From Lactiplantibacillus dongliensis (GTDB taxonomy: Bacteria; Bacillota; Bacilli; Lactobacillales; Lactobacillaceae): a stretch of DNA of 64,000 bases. Positions within the stretch are counted from its first letter, which is position 1; each line of letters starts with the position of its first letter. Position numbers and translations under genes: made by a program. Of this stretch, positions 20,139-29,699 are shown piece by piece. Where the stretch lies: positions 1-64,000 of the forward strand of contig NZ_BJDK01000006.1 in assembly GCF_005405105.1 (NCBI RefSeq), in the 5' to 3' direction. The notes below the pieces were generated by a model. It saw nothing but the letters and a program-made list of their open reading frames with translations, had not been told where the DNA came from and did not search any database.

Positions 20139-21077
20139 TTAAACGCGAGCTTTATCGCCTAACGCTGTAATATAATTATAAACTTGTTGGCCGGCAGTCC
20201 CGCCTTCACCGACAGCAGTTGCAACTTGACGTAAGTCTTTCTTACGAACATCGCCTACTGCAAAGATACCAGGGACTTTAGTCTCCATATGGTCGTTAGT
20301 TTCGATCCAACCATTTTCGTCCGTGATACCTAAGTCCGTGAAAGGTGCGGTAATTGGGTTAATCCCAACATAGATAAAGACACCATCAACCGCAATTTCG
20401 CTATCTTCACCGGTCTTATTATTGTTCACTTTAACTGCTGTAACCTTCTTATCGTCACCAACAATTTCAGTCACATTGCTATTCCAGACAAATTCCATCT
20501 TGTCATTGGCAAATGCCCGGTCTTGTAAAATCTTTTGTGCCCGTAATTGATCCCGACGGTGGATAACCGTTACTTTGTCGGCCAATTGCGTCAAATAAGT
20601 GCCTTCTTCAATGGCTGAATCGCCACCGCCAACGACGACCACGTGCTTATTGCGGAAGAAGGCGCCATCGCAGACCGCACAGTAAGAAACACCCCGGCCA
20701 CCATAGGCATCTTCACCGGGAACACCTAGTTTACGATACTGTGACCCGGTTCCAATGATTAAGGCTTTCGTCTCAAAGGTATCAGAGTCGGTCTTCACAA
20801 TCTTTAAATCGCCTTGGTCTTCGACTGAATCAACTGTCCCATACGCATATTCGGCGCCGAATTGTGTTGACGATTCATACATATCTTTCGCCAAGTCGGG
20901 ACCTAATACGGATTTGAATCCTGGGTAATTTTCAATTGCGGCGGTGTTATTCATCTGACCACCGTAAATCCCGCGATCTAACATTAATACTGATAAGTTG
21001 GCGCGTGAAGCATAAAGGGCGGCGGTCATCCCAGCCGGACCCGCACCAATAATAATCACGTCGTAACGCTTTGCCAT
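20139..21077 (-). CDS. trxB: Thioredoxin-disulfide reductase
   Basis: Reduces thioredoxin with NADPH. The 312-residue flavoprotein has the FAD motif GAGPAG near residue 11, the redox-active CAVC pair at C133 and C136, the NADPH-binding GGGDSAIEE and the C-terminal FAVGDVR. Single gene with its own promoter. Confidence 0.97.
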   Translation of the reverse strand: MAKRYDVIIIGAGPAGMTAALYASRANLSVLMLDRGIYGGQMNNTAAIENYPGFKSVLGPDLAKDMYESSTQFGAEYAYGTVDSVEDQGDLKIVKTDSDTFETKALIIGTGSQYRKLGVPGEDAYGGRGVSYCAVCDGAFFRNKHVVVVGGGDSAIEEGTYLTQLADKVTVIHRRDQLRAQKILQDRAFANDKMEFVWNSNVTEIVGDDKKVTAVKVNNNKTGEDSEIAVDGVFIYVGINPITAPFTDLGITDENGWIETNDHMETKVPGIFAVGDVRKKDLRQVATAVGEGGTAGQQVYNYITALGDKARV

Positions 21078-21115
21078 TTCTAAAAGACCCCTTTCACTAA
21101 AATACTATGTGCTTT

Positions 21116-21144
21116 AATATACCCTCAAAATTTACATTTGTCGA
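21116..21144 (-). promoter_or_regulatory. Predicted trxB promoter
   Basis: TCGACA (21139-21144) and TATATT (21116-21121) are spaced by 17 bases on the minus strand, about 40 bases before the trxB ATG. Confidence 0.65.
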
Positions 21145-21177
21145 CTATCTTGCTTGTACACAACGAAAAAGTTGGGT

Positions 21178-22035
21178 TTACCCCGCAACGTCATACTCTG
21201 TTTCTTTGATGCCAGTGTTCATGAAGTCATAGGGGCTCTTCATCTTATCGGGATCCCAACTCGCAATCCCGACCACCAGCAGAATTTCCAGAGAACTCAA
21301 GCTAACTGAATCGTTGAGTCGTTTTTCAAAAGCTGACTTAATCCGATTGGCCGCAATTTGAGCTCCGGGCGTATCAGAAAACAGTAAGATCGCCCAAGTC
21401 GGATTGTCTTGGTCCAACGAATACGTAATATCATTATCCCGTGTCGTCGCCGCAATTGTATCCGAAGTTAACCGCAAAAGGTCCGAAAACTGTTGATCAT
21501 TCATCATCCGTTTAATTTCATTAAAATAACGAATCCGAATAATGACCGTTGTCACCGGTAACTGGAACCGCCGATTGGTTTCAATAAAGACCTGCGCATC
21601 TTGGATGTATGCTACCGTCGTCCGTAGATCGGTTCGCTCATCAAACGCGCCCCGCTTCATGATGTCACCGCGTAACTTAGCATTCGATGCTTGTAATAAT
21701 GTTAGTCGCCGCGTCATCGCATAGAAAGTTGCTGACAATAATAACGGCATCACCAACCAAAAAATCATAATCATCGGAATCTCCGCGTGATGGGTCGAAT
21801 TGATATAAATCATGACCACGGCCTGCACAAAAATAAACAATAGATTCGCCGTTAAACCGGTAACCGCTCCAAAAAAGTAAGTCATCAAGATCATGACCAG
21901 CGTGAGCCCTAAATAAATCGTATTCAACGTTAAGTTCGCCGTCAAGGTCATTAAGATGGCCGTGACACTGAAGAGTGCGAGAAACAGCAACAAGTAGACA
22001 TCCGCTAAAACAGCCGACCGTTGATCATCACTCAT
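21178..22035 (-). CDS. Membrane protein with degenerate GGDEF domain, candidate c-di-GMP receptor
   Basis: 285 residues. Four or five membrane helices occupy residues 10-107, followed by a GGDEF-like domain. The active-site GGDEF is replaced by DQDNP (208-212), so diguanylate cyclase activity is not expected. RDND at 199-202 sits exactly where the allosteric RxxD I-site of GGDEF domains is found, six residues before the motif. That combination is known from PelD, a c-di-GMP receptor for Pel export. It is the last gene of the polysaccharide operon and its start overlaps the end of the BcsB-like gene by 8 bases. A receptor role is inferred, not shown. Confidence 0.75.
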   Translation of the reverse strand: MSDDQRSAVLADVYLLLFLALFSVTAILMTLTANLTLNTIYLGLTLVMILMTYFFGAVTGLTANLLFIFVQAVVMIYINSTHHAEIPMIMIFWLVMPLLLSATFYAMTRRLTLLQASNAKLRGDIMKRGAFDERTDLRTTVAYIQDAQVFIETNRRFQLPVTTVIIRIRYFNEIKRMMNDQQFSDLLRLTSDTIAATTRDNDITYSLDQDNPTWAILLFSDTPGAQIAANRIKSAFEKRLNDSVSLSSLEILLVVGIASWDPDKMKSPYDFMNTGIKETEYDVAG

Positions 22036-24232
22036 GGTGCCGCCCCCTTTGCGCCATTAAACCGTTTTTGCGTAGAATGAGAAATGCCGCTAACGCCATC
22101 ACCACGATCGCTGCCAAAGCAATCCCTAGATAGATTACCAATTGCGAATTACGCGTGATGACAGTCTTAATCGTCGTCCCGTCACCGACTGTTTTCTTCT
22201 TCTTAAATCGGTAGTCATAATGATGATTATCATGGTCAACCACAATCGCATCGCCCGTATATTGCTGAATATTACGTTGGAAATTAAGCTGCGTTGACGC
22301 TCGGTAAACATCAGCTGATTTACCCGCGGTCACCACTAGTAACCCAGAACGGACATTGTAAGGAGATCGTAGCAGTTGCGCCGTGCCAATATTTTGACCA
22401 TATTGGTGTTCAATACTTAGCTTTTCATTCGACACAAAGCCATGGCCACCCTTGCCATATTGAAAATACAATTTTTTATTCAATTGCTTAATAAACGCAT
22501 TTTGTTGTGGCGTCCCAAAGGCAATCACATTCTTGTTTTTTAAGACCGCCTTACTTGGCCGTTGTGTATAAAACTGCACATCCCCAGTATTACTCTGCGC
22601 ATAATTTCCAATCAAATTAAAAATATTAGTTAATGTCTGGTAATCATATTTAGTCAATACTTTGGGCCGAACAACCGCAAGCTGATTGAACGTATCGTTT
22701 TTTAAAAATAAGTTAGGATAATTCGTAAACAATAAATCACTGACCGGCTTCGACTTAATATAAGCTTTCGAGTCGGATTCAATCGTGGCCCAAGGTGTCT
22801 GTGTATTATCAGAACTCGACTGGTCATGCATCTCCAAATCAAAAGCGACTCGAATCGTAAAGCTATGTCCTAAAGCTTGACCCTTCGGTAACGTGACCGT
22901 CAGACTGTCATTATCAGCATGTGCTGCACTCAACTTCTTACTCCCCAACGGGCTCCCGTTGAGATAAACCGTAGCGAGTGCCCGCTTGAAGTTCAAGTTT
23001 TTAGCATACCGAAAATGTATCCGGATTTGAGACCCATCCGCATTTGTACGGTCAACGGGTAAGCTGACAAAATACGTACTTGATTGATGTTGCGCCCCGG
23101 TCAGGGTATCATCACGACTCGTCAACTGATAACTGCCATCATACTGTAATTCCGAAGTTTCAGTCCGCGCCTGGTCACCAATATATTCCGTATGCGCCCG
23201 CGTTTCTTGCATTAATTCCTGATTAGCAATAAACCGACTGGCTTTTTTCAAGCGATTAGCCGTTAGCGCGGTCACAATCAAATAATGCTTATGGCCCGTA
23301 TACATCGTCTTAATCACCGCTCGCTGCTTAAGCTTTGTCGCATCAATCACCCGCCGAAACCGGGCCGGTAAGTGCGCATAGATCGCCATCACTAATTGAT
23401 AGTCCCCTTGCTTAGCTGCCGTATTATCAAAAGTCGTCACCTGAATCTGTGAGCTTTCGGTCGTAATCGTTCGAGCTTCTCCCGACAACGCATACATCGC
23501 TGCCGTCAGTTCACCATTGCTAGCTTGCTTGGGGGTCGTAATATAAGAATTCTGATACGCAATCGTGTCAGTCCCTGAGAAGTGGGCATAAAATGACTTA
23601 ATTGCGTGCGTTGGCGGCTTTAACAAGTATTGAAAGTTCACATTAGCCCCATCATAAATCGTCAACCAATTAGCTGGTGTTTGCGCTAATTGTAACTTTC
23701 TAGACCCCGCTTGATTTAAAATCTGCCCGCTAATCTTTAATTGATTTTCACCTTGGACTAATCGCAATGGAACACTAATCGCCTTTGTTTGCAGACCGGT
23801 CCGCCGACTAGGTCGAAACGAATAAAACTTAGTCCCATTAAGTGACAACGTGATATCAGAAGTTGACCGTTGTGCTAATTGTGAAATCTGAAAATTCAAA
23901 TTCAAGGTTACTTTTTTCAGTTGCCAATAGTCCATTTTAATAAAGTACATATTGGCTTCAACCGACTTACCAGACAGCGTTGTCGTCGCATTTTGAAACG
24001 GCTGCGTATAGGACTTCAACTGACTCTTTTTAGATTTGGATTTAGCTTTACGCTTAGTTTTAGCTTTAAATTGCTTCGCCTGCGCAGTCGTTTTAGCTTG
24101 ACCCATCAGGCTAGGCATACTCAGCCCGCCACCGACCGCCATCAAAATAACCAATAAACTGATTAATAATCGCCAGTTACTGATACCGCTTGGTTTTATA
24201 CCATTTTGCTTGTTGATGAAAGACTTGCTCAC
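22028..24232 (-). CDS. BcsB-like polysaccharide synthase subunit
   Basis: A large exported protein of roughly 734 residues. An N-terminal hydrophobic segment (LLISLLVILMAVGGG) is followed by a Lys-rich stretch, long beta-rich extracellular domains and a C-terminal membrane helix (IYLGIALAAIVVMALAAFLI). This layout is that of BcsB, which guides nascent glucan and anchors to BcsA. The start is uncertain: the frame reaches 24253 and an ATG lies at 24238, but GGTGGGG is best spaced for the GTG at 24232. All choices overlap the end of the synthase gene by more than 50 bases. Confidence 0.75.
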   Translation of the reverse strand: MSKSFINKQNGIKPSGISNWRLLISLLVILMAVGGGLSMPSLMGQAKTTAQAKQFKAKTKRKAKSKSKKSQLKSYTQPFQNATTTLSGKSVEANMYFIKMDYWQLKKVTLNLNFQISQLAQRSTSDITLSLNGTKFYSFRPSRRTGLQTKAISVPLRLVQGENQLKISGQILNQAGSRKLQLAQTPANWLTIYDGANVNFQYLLKPPTHAIKSFYAHFSGTDTIAYQNSYITTPKQASNGELTAAMYALSGEARTITTESSQIQVTTFDNTAAKQGDYQLVMAIYAHLPARFRRVIDATKLKQRAVIKTMYTGHKHYLIVTALTANRLKKASRFIANQELMQETRAHTEYIGDQARTETSELQYDGSYQLTSRDDTLTGAQHQSSTYFVSLPVDRTNADGSQIRIHFRYAKNLNFKRALATVYLNGSPLGSKKLSAAHADNDSLTVTLPKGQALGHSFTIRVAFDLEMHDQSSSDNTQTPWATIESDSKAYIKSKPVSDLLFTNYPNLFLKNDTFNQLAVVRPKVLTKYDYQTLTNIFNLIGNYAQSNTGDVQFYTQRPSKAVLKNKNVIAFGTPQQNAFIKQLNKKLYFQYGKGGHGFVSNEKLSIEHQYGQNIGTAQLLRSPYNVRSGLLVVTAGKSADVYRASTQLNFQRNIQQYTGDAIVVDHDNHHYDYRFKKKKTVGDGTTIKTVITRNSQLVIYLGIALAAIVVMALAAFLILRKNGLMAQRGRHHE

Positions 24233-25430
24233 GAACATACCCCACCATTCCATGGGCTGCTACTGCTAACCACATCTGACTATAGACTAAGTACATAAAA
24301 ATAATAATCATTAAATTGGCGAACGTCATCTCGCCTTTTTCAGTGGTAATCGTCACAAATGTACTTATCACGAAAGTTAACACCGCCATCAACCATAACA
24401 CATTACTAAAACCCACTAAATCCGAATGGGCCACCCCGGCCACCGATAAGACAAACATTGTATCGGATAAAATAAGTGACGTCATTAATAAGAAATAAAT
24501 GGATAAAAAGTAAAGTAAGTCAAAGCGAATCGGGCGGCCAGATTTCGTAAACAGTAACCGCGAATTTTTTAAAATCACATAAATATTACCTTTAACCCAA
24601 CGTGTCCGCTGGTGAAACCAGACATCCAATGTCTGCGGTTCTTGTTCCCAAGTGACCGCTAACGGTTGAAAACGAATGCGATAGCCCATCCGGTAGACCC
24701 GAAAGCTAATTTCAGTATCTTCCGCTAAAGCTTTAACATCCCAACCGCCAATCTTTTCGAGAACATCCCGCCGAATGACGTAATTCGTGCCTGGAATTGT
24801 GCATAACTTAAATAACTTTTCGCGTCCCGCTTGCGCCATCCATTGAAAAGACAACGTTTCAATATTGATAAAGCGCGTCAACAACGACGCATTTTTATTC
24901 CGGGTTCGAAACTTGCCGATTACGGCTGCTAATCGATCATCGCCCATTAATTCAGCCACTAACAACCGCAATGCACTTGCTTGCGGCGTGTTATCAGCAT
25001 CATAGATTGAGATCAATGACCCTTTTGCTTGCCGTAAACCGATATTTAAGGCATTCGATTTGCCCTTGCCACCAGTTTTTTTATCCGTATTGATGACCGT
25101 TAAGTTACGTTTTGGATACAAGGTTTGCATCCGCGACAACAACACTGCGGAATTATCATCAGAATTATCGTTAATCACAATAATCTCGTAACGGTCATGC
25201 GGATAATCGAAATTCAACAACGACTGCAACGTTTTAACAATCACGATGCCTTCATTGTGCGCCGGCACCATGATCGTCACAAACGGTACTTCTGCTGGCA
25301 ACTGTGGCTCAGGGCGCCGAGCTTTTTGCAAATAATTTACATAGCCGGCAATCGTCAGAATGACATTTACGACTAAGATCCCCCAGATTGCCAGAATTGC
25401 AACGAATAAGAACCAATCTAAAACTGTGAT
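24177..25430 (-). CDS. BcsA-like processive GT2 polysaccharide synthase
   Basis: The GT2 core shows VPAHNEG, VINDNSDDNS, the DxD in YDADN, ED in LAEDTEIS and QRTRW, the full set of processive beta-glycosyltransferases, followed by four membrane helices. There is no C-terminal PilZ domain. The first ordinary start in frame is TTG at 25331, but 33 more codons upstream encode a perfect membrane helix (VLDWFLFVAILAIWGILVV). They begin at ATC (25428-25430), seven bases after AAAGGGGG, where family members would have ATG. I therefore start at 25430 and regard ATC as the probable initiation codon. Product: likely a beta-linked exopolysaccharide. Confidence 0.85.
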   Translation of the reverse strand: MTVLDWFLFVAILAIWGILVVNVILTIAGYVNYLQKARRPEPQLPAEVPFVTIMVPAHNEGIVIVKTLQSLLNFDYPHDRYEIIVINDNSDDNSAVLLSRMQTLYPKRNLTVINTDKKTGGKGKSNALNIGLRQAKGSLISIYDADNTPQASALRLLVAELMGDDRLAAVIGKFRTRNKNASLLTRFINIETLSFQWMAQAGREKLFKLCTIPGTNYVIRRDVLEKIGGWDVKALAEDTEISFRVYRMGYRIRFQPLAVTWEQEPQTLDVWFHQRTRWVKGNIYVILKNSRLLFTKSGRPIRFDLLYFLSIYFLLMTSLILSDTMFVLSVAGVAHSDLVGFSNVLWLMAVLTFVISTFVTITTEKGEMTFANLMIIIFMYLVYSQMWLAVAAHGMVGYVREQVFHQQAKWYKTKRYQ

Positions 25431-25458
25431 TTGACTTCCCCCTTTAGCCTCGGTCCGA

Positions 25459-27036
25459 TTAACGCTTAAACATGTTCAGATACAGGCGCCGTCCTAAGAC
25501 AATAAACAACACGAAGACGATAAACGTGATACTGAAAAAGGCTAATAAAACCGTCCCTTGCGTTTTGAAGAACCGGTTTACCCAAGTCGTTTCCATCTTT
25601 ACTGCAGCCAACTTTTTAGGCTGCGGCTGTGTATCGGTAATCGTCGTTGCCTGACCGTTCAAAAAATACGTCCCGTGTTGATAGCCAAATGAGACCGTAC
25701 CGCTGGTGATCTTAGTCGGTGTGCCTTGAGTAGCGGGATTAAACCAGCGATAATTCAGCCGATCCAGCCGGCACATCAAATTCTGCAGACTACGCTGACT
25801 GTTGGGCATCGTAAACGTCACAGCCGTGGGAATTGGAAAATCAGTGGCCACTTTACCAAGCGTTGAACCCTGTGTCACCGTTTCCAGCGAAGCGGCATCC
25901 AAACCATAAAAACTTTGTTTAAAAGTCGTCGCGGTATTATCTTGCTTGGCATAGACCGGACTAGCCGGATTGGGCAACCACAACAAGTGGTCAGCTTTTT
26001 TAAGAGCATTTTGACGATAAATCACATCTTGATTCCAATAAGCTGACGCACTAATCCCAACTGGGTAGACTTGATTCTGCGCGAACTGAATCAGCTCATT
26101 ATCGATCAACGTCGAGAGTCCTGGACCACTACTCGTTGTGACCCCACCAACTGCTGGCATCTTTAAGAACACCACGCCGCCACGATTCTCGACTAATCTC
26201 AAAACCCGGGCGAAGCGTTGAAACGCTTTAAAGTGCGCATGATTACCAACCGTAGTCGTACTAATAGCAAACGGGATGCCACGCTGGTACAACTTGAGGC
26301 TCAACCGCTCTAAAACGGCCATGTTCGTATAAGGCGTGACCTTCGTAATCGTGAGTAATGGCTGGTAATGCCCCGCCTGACTAAATAATGTGGCGATTGT
26401 TTGCGCCGCGAGCACAAAACTATAGCCACCAGTTGACAAGTAAGGCAGATAGCCTTGCTTCCCGACAATCGTGCCATATGGATAACGACGCTGATCAGCT
26501 GATTGTGACTTTAAATAACCAATCGTTTGCGCTTTAGCCGGTAATTGGGTTAGCGCCACCATCGTTTCACTGAACGCTAACAATTGATGCAAATACCCAT
26601 TTTTATTTTGTAGCGTAAATTGCTGTTGATAAAGATTGGCACGTTTCGCGTGTAGTCCCGCTGCCTCATCAGCAGTCAGCCTGGGACCAATGTGCAACTT
26701 CATCCCGTTAAACCGGCGGCGGTCCCGTACAAATGCTGTATTATTCAGATCTGTTTGCGCCCAATTAATCATCGTGATGACCCCTTGATAGTGCCGTAAA
26801 CTGCCCGCCTGATAATCTGCAGCAACTTCGGTCTTAACCCGGACTTGTATCCCGGTTAAAATCCGCTGCACCGCTGCCACTTTCCGTTGATCTTGCTGCG
26901 CCACATTTTGTGAATCATAAACTAATAAGACTTTTGGCGTGGTCACTTTGGCTTGCACCGGCAACTGCCATAACCAACCGCCAATTAGCAGGCCACTTAT
27001 TAACCAACTGACCACGCGCCACCATTTAACTGTCAT
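25459..27036 (-). CDS. DUF2334-like exported membrane-anchored protein of the EPS operon
   Basis: 525 residues with an N-terminal signal sequence (WLISGLLIGGWLW, cut near VQA) and a C-terminal membrane helix ending in a basic tail, so most of the protein is outside the cell. The segment ITKVTPYTNMAVLERLS followed by GIPFAIS resembles the start of DUF2334, a family related to polysaccharide deacetylases, but the usual acidic residue before the V is Lys here. A deacetylase or glycan-binding role is possible. Overlaps the gene before it by 4 bases (ATGA). Confidence 0.6.
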   Translation of the reverse strand: MTVKWWRVVSWLISGLLIGGWLWQLPVQAKVTTPKVLLVYDSQNVAQQDQRKVAAVQRILTGIQVRVKTEVAADYQAGSLRHYQGVITMINWAQTDLNNTAFVRDRRRFNGMKLHIGPRLTADEAAGLHAKRANLYQQQFTLQNKNGYLHQLLAFSETMVALTQLPAKAQTIGYLKSQSADQRRYPYGTIVGKQGYLPYLSTGGYSFVLAAQTIATLFSQAGHYQPLLTITKVTPYTNMAVLERLSLKLYQRGIPFAISTTTVGNHAHFKAFQRFARVLRLVENRGGVVFLKMPAVGGVTTSSGPGLSTLIDNELIQFAQNQVYPVGISASAYWNQDVIYRQNALKKADHLLWLPNPASPVYAKQDNTATTFKQSFYGLDAASLETVTQGSTLGKVATDFPIPTAVTFTMPNSQRSLQNLMCRLDRLNYRWFNPATQGTPTKITSGTVSFGYQHGTYFLNGQATTITDTQPQPKKLAAVKMETTWVNRFFKTQGTVLLAFFSITFIVFVLFIVLGRRLYLNMFKR

Positions 27037-28532
27037 TCAGTGGTCGTCCCTTCTCGATAGGCATGCCACAAGCGATGGTTCAAAATATCTGAAATAAATA
27101 ATAAGAATGTTAAATCCAAGCTCACCGGTACCATAAAGATATGCTTAGCCAAATCCGCATCGCCATCACCAACAATTGAGATGATGGGGACAAAGATAAA
27201 GATTGTCATGAGCCCTAAGACCAAGCAGAATCGAAGAACTCCTTCGATTTCATGCTGGCGCAAATCGTTATACATCCCGACAGCATAAACCATCACAAAC
27301 GCGACAGCCAACAAACAATTAAAGGCAAATTTTTGCGGGAAGAAGGCCCCGGCGATCGCACTATACCCCGTAAAAAACGTCACTTGTTGTCCCGGGGAGG
27401 CTCCGGAAGCCTTAGTGTAGTCCCCAACTGCCTTAGTCTGTGTAATCATGACATCAGCAGCTGTTAAGTCCATCAGCTTGCCAAATTGTTTCAAGTGACC
27501 CATGTAATACTTCACAATCCAGACAAAGTTATACTTCGGTAACAAATTCTTCTCCACATAGCTTTGTGGTGGCTGAATCGCTGCGAACTGCTTGGCATAG
27601 TAATCTTGATCCTTCATCAGGGCATATTGCTCATCGATTCCATTTGTGGCAATTGCTTTGCTCGGATCACCAGTCTGGGTTAACACCCCATGTGAAAAGG
27701 CTTGATATTGATTGATACTCGTAAAGTTCTTCCCAATCAACGTGTAAGTCAAACCACCCGTGATTAGTAAAATCCCGATGCCAGCAAACAGGTACAATCG
27801 TTGCGCTTTAAAATGCGGTAAAAATAGCAATCCAAGCGCCACCACCGTGTAGCTTAAGGCTAGTGGTGCATTTTGCGATTTACTGGAAATCAGCAATAAT
27901 GTACTCAACATAAAGACGAGTAACAACGGCCAACGCCGCCGATACCGTTGCCGCGCCAACAACATGATTGACGAGAACGAATATAAGGTCATACTCAACA
28001 TCTGCGGTTCCGCGAAAAATGAATTGAAATACAACGTAAATGACGAATCCCCAAAAACAAAGACCACTAAGCCCGCAATCAGATAGTTACGCCAACGCTT
28101 CGATGGAAACGTCAACGCATCAGTCAGGAGATAAATACTACCGAGATACAGCCCATAATTGACTAAACCCATAAAGCGGATATCAAAAACCGTCCGACTA
28201 TAAAACAATTTATTTAACCCAACCGCTAAGCGGACAAAGATTGGTTGGGACGAGAACGTTACAGAACGATACTCATTGTAGTATTTCATCAATCCAAAAT
28301 GCTGGGTCACATAACCAAAGTAGTTATAGTGCGTTCCTAATAGCTTGTAAATACCATTACTGTACATCGCCCGATAAAAGTCCCCATTATCGGCTAACCC
28401 ATTAATCGGCGGGATAAAAATTAAATAACCTGCTAATCCCGCACAGATCAGCATCGCCAACAACGGTGGTGGCATTAGTTTTTGAAAAACTCGCGCCACT
28501 TGTCCAAATCGTTGCTTTAAAATCGCCATCAT
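27033..28532 (-). CDS. Polytopic membrane protein of the EPS operon (possible GT-C type)
   Basis: 499 residues with roughly ten to twelve membrane helices. A large external loop after helix 1 contains LADNGDFYRAMYSNG, an acidic motif of the sort found in the first loop of GT-C glycosyltransferases. A second long loop (about residues 270-350) precedes the C-terminal helices. I do not recognise a named family. Its position between the GH8 lipoprotein and the synthase suggests decoration or handling of the polymer. Confidence 0.6.
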   Translation of the reverse strand: MMAILKQRFGQVARVFQKLMPPPLLAMLICAGLAGYLIFIPPINGLADNGDFYRAMYSNGIYKLLGTHYNYFGYVTQHFGLMKYYNEYRSVTFSSQPIFVRLAVGLNKLFYSRTVFDIRFMGLVNYGLYLGSIYLLTDALTFPSKRWRNYLIAGLVVFVFGDSSFTLYFNSFFAEPQMLSMTLYSFSSIMLLARQRYRRRWPLLLVFMLSTLLLISSKSQNAPLALSYTVVALGLLFLPHFKAQRLYLFAGIGILLITGGLTYTLIGKNFTSINQYQAFSHGVLTQTGDPSKAIATNGIDEQYALMKDQDYYAKQFAAIQPPQSYVEKNLLPKYNFVWIVKYYMGHLKQFGKLMDLTAADVMITQTKAVGDYTKASGASPGQQVTFFTGYSAIAGAFFPQKFAFNCLLAVAFVMVYAVGMYNDLRQHEIEGVLRFCLVLGLMTIFIFVPIISIVGDGDADLAKHIFMVPVSLDLTFLLFISDILNHRLWHAYREGTTTE

Positions 28533-28548
28533 TTGTCACACCTTAATC

Positions 28549-29679
28549 TCACTTATAAGCCGCATTCAGCGCCGTCAGATTATTGTACGAATAAGCCTGG
28601 TAAGTCGTTGCATCTCCAATACCACCAACAATTGCGGACTGCTTGGCCGTGACCTGCAGCCGCCAAACGGCCTGCATGGCTCGTTGATAATTTTTTTGAT
28701 CATGCACCGCCGCAAAAATCATCGCCGCTAACGCGTAATTACCAGCAGATTCGCCCTTCACACTAACGGTTCCAGTAGTCGTATAGCCATTAGCCAAGTT
28801 ATGTTGCACTAGGCGTTGGCTTAACCAGCGCCGACTCGTGGCCTTTAACTGCCCCATCTCCGCCAAATGTAACAAGGTCTCGAGCGCTTCCGACGTATTC
28901 AAGTTGGCGCTGCTATATTTACTAGTCGTCCATTGATAGCTAGCCGCATACAAGGGAAAAACATCGCCCAAGTAGCCGCTCTTAACGACGGTTAATTGCT
29001 TTTGGTACGCCGCACGTCCCTTTTTAGAACCTTGTTCAAAGTAGTGTAACGTCTTTAAATCAAAATACGCCAAACTCCCCGTCGTGGTCGCCTTTTTGGT
29101 TTGCATATCATAATAGTTCACCAAATGCCCCTGCTTCAGGCTCGTATTAACCAGCGTCTGATAACGTTGCGTTGCTTCATGTCGATACGTGGTCCGATGA
29201 TGCATTTGATCATACGCTAAAAGGGCGCGGATGAGTCGCAAATCATCAAGCGTCGCATTAACGCGGTACCGTTTTTTAGTTCGTGGATCATACCGATAGC
29301 TGAACTGACCATGATCATCAAACGTCTTTTTAGTCGCCTGATAGAATGTTCGAAATTGAGCCCATTGATGCGTAGTCGCCAAATACTGCAACCACATCCC
29401 CGATGATTCACTCAATAATTCATGACCAGTCGCTGCTCCGGTGGTCCGCTGCTTGGTATCAACATAATTGGTATACAGCCCTTGCTTGGTTAGCAACCCT
29501 TGTCTGATAAAGGTTGCGACCTGTTGACCATGCTGATGATCAGCCGTGGTCGCCAGTCGGCTAGGCGTGGCAAATGCCGTGGGCTCTTGAGTTGGCGTTT
29601 TAACAGTGACTTGTTTTTGACAGCCGCTTAAACCGAATAGAACCGGTACAAGTAGCCAAGTTAACCATTGCCAACGCAT
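28549..29679 (-). CDS. GH8-like glycosidase lipoprotein (BcsZ/PssZ-type)
   Basis: 376 residues with a lipoprotein signal whose lipobox is LSGC (C20). Downstream, LLSESSGMWLQYL and ATLDDLRLIRALL correspond to the glutamate and aspartate regions of glycoside hydrolase family 8. Such enzymes are encoded with bacterial cellulose-type synthases (BcsZ) and with the Listeria Pss exopolysaccharide, where they trim the polymer. It starts 20 bases after the nox stop, with no terminator between, and 16 bases before the next gene. Confidence 0.72.
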   Translation of the reverse strand: MRWQWLTWLLVPVLFGLSGCQKQVTVKTPTQEPTAFATPSRLATTADHQHGQQVATFIRQGLLTKQGLYTNYVDTKQRTTGAATGHELLSESSGMWLQYLATTHQWAQFRTFYQATKKTFDDHGQFSYRYDPRTKKRYRVNATLDDLRLIRALLAYDQMHHRTTYRHEATQRYQTLVNTSLKQGHLVNYYDMQTKKATTTGSLAYFDLKTLHYFEQGSKKGRAAYQKQLTVVKSGYLGDVFPLYAASYQWTTSKYSSANLNTSEALETLLHLAEMGQLKATSRRWLSQRLVQHNLANGYTTTGTVSVKGESAGNYALAAMIFAAVHDQKNYQRAMQAVWRLQVTAKQSAIVGGIGDATTYQAYSYNNLTALNAAYK

Positions 29680-29699
29680 GACTCTGCCTCACTTTCTAA

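Noticed and set aside
21178-22035. Active diguanylate cyclase
   Set aside because: GGDEF is replaced by DQDNP, so the catalytic metal and substrate residues are missing.
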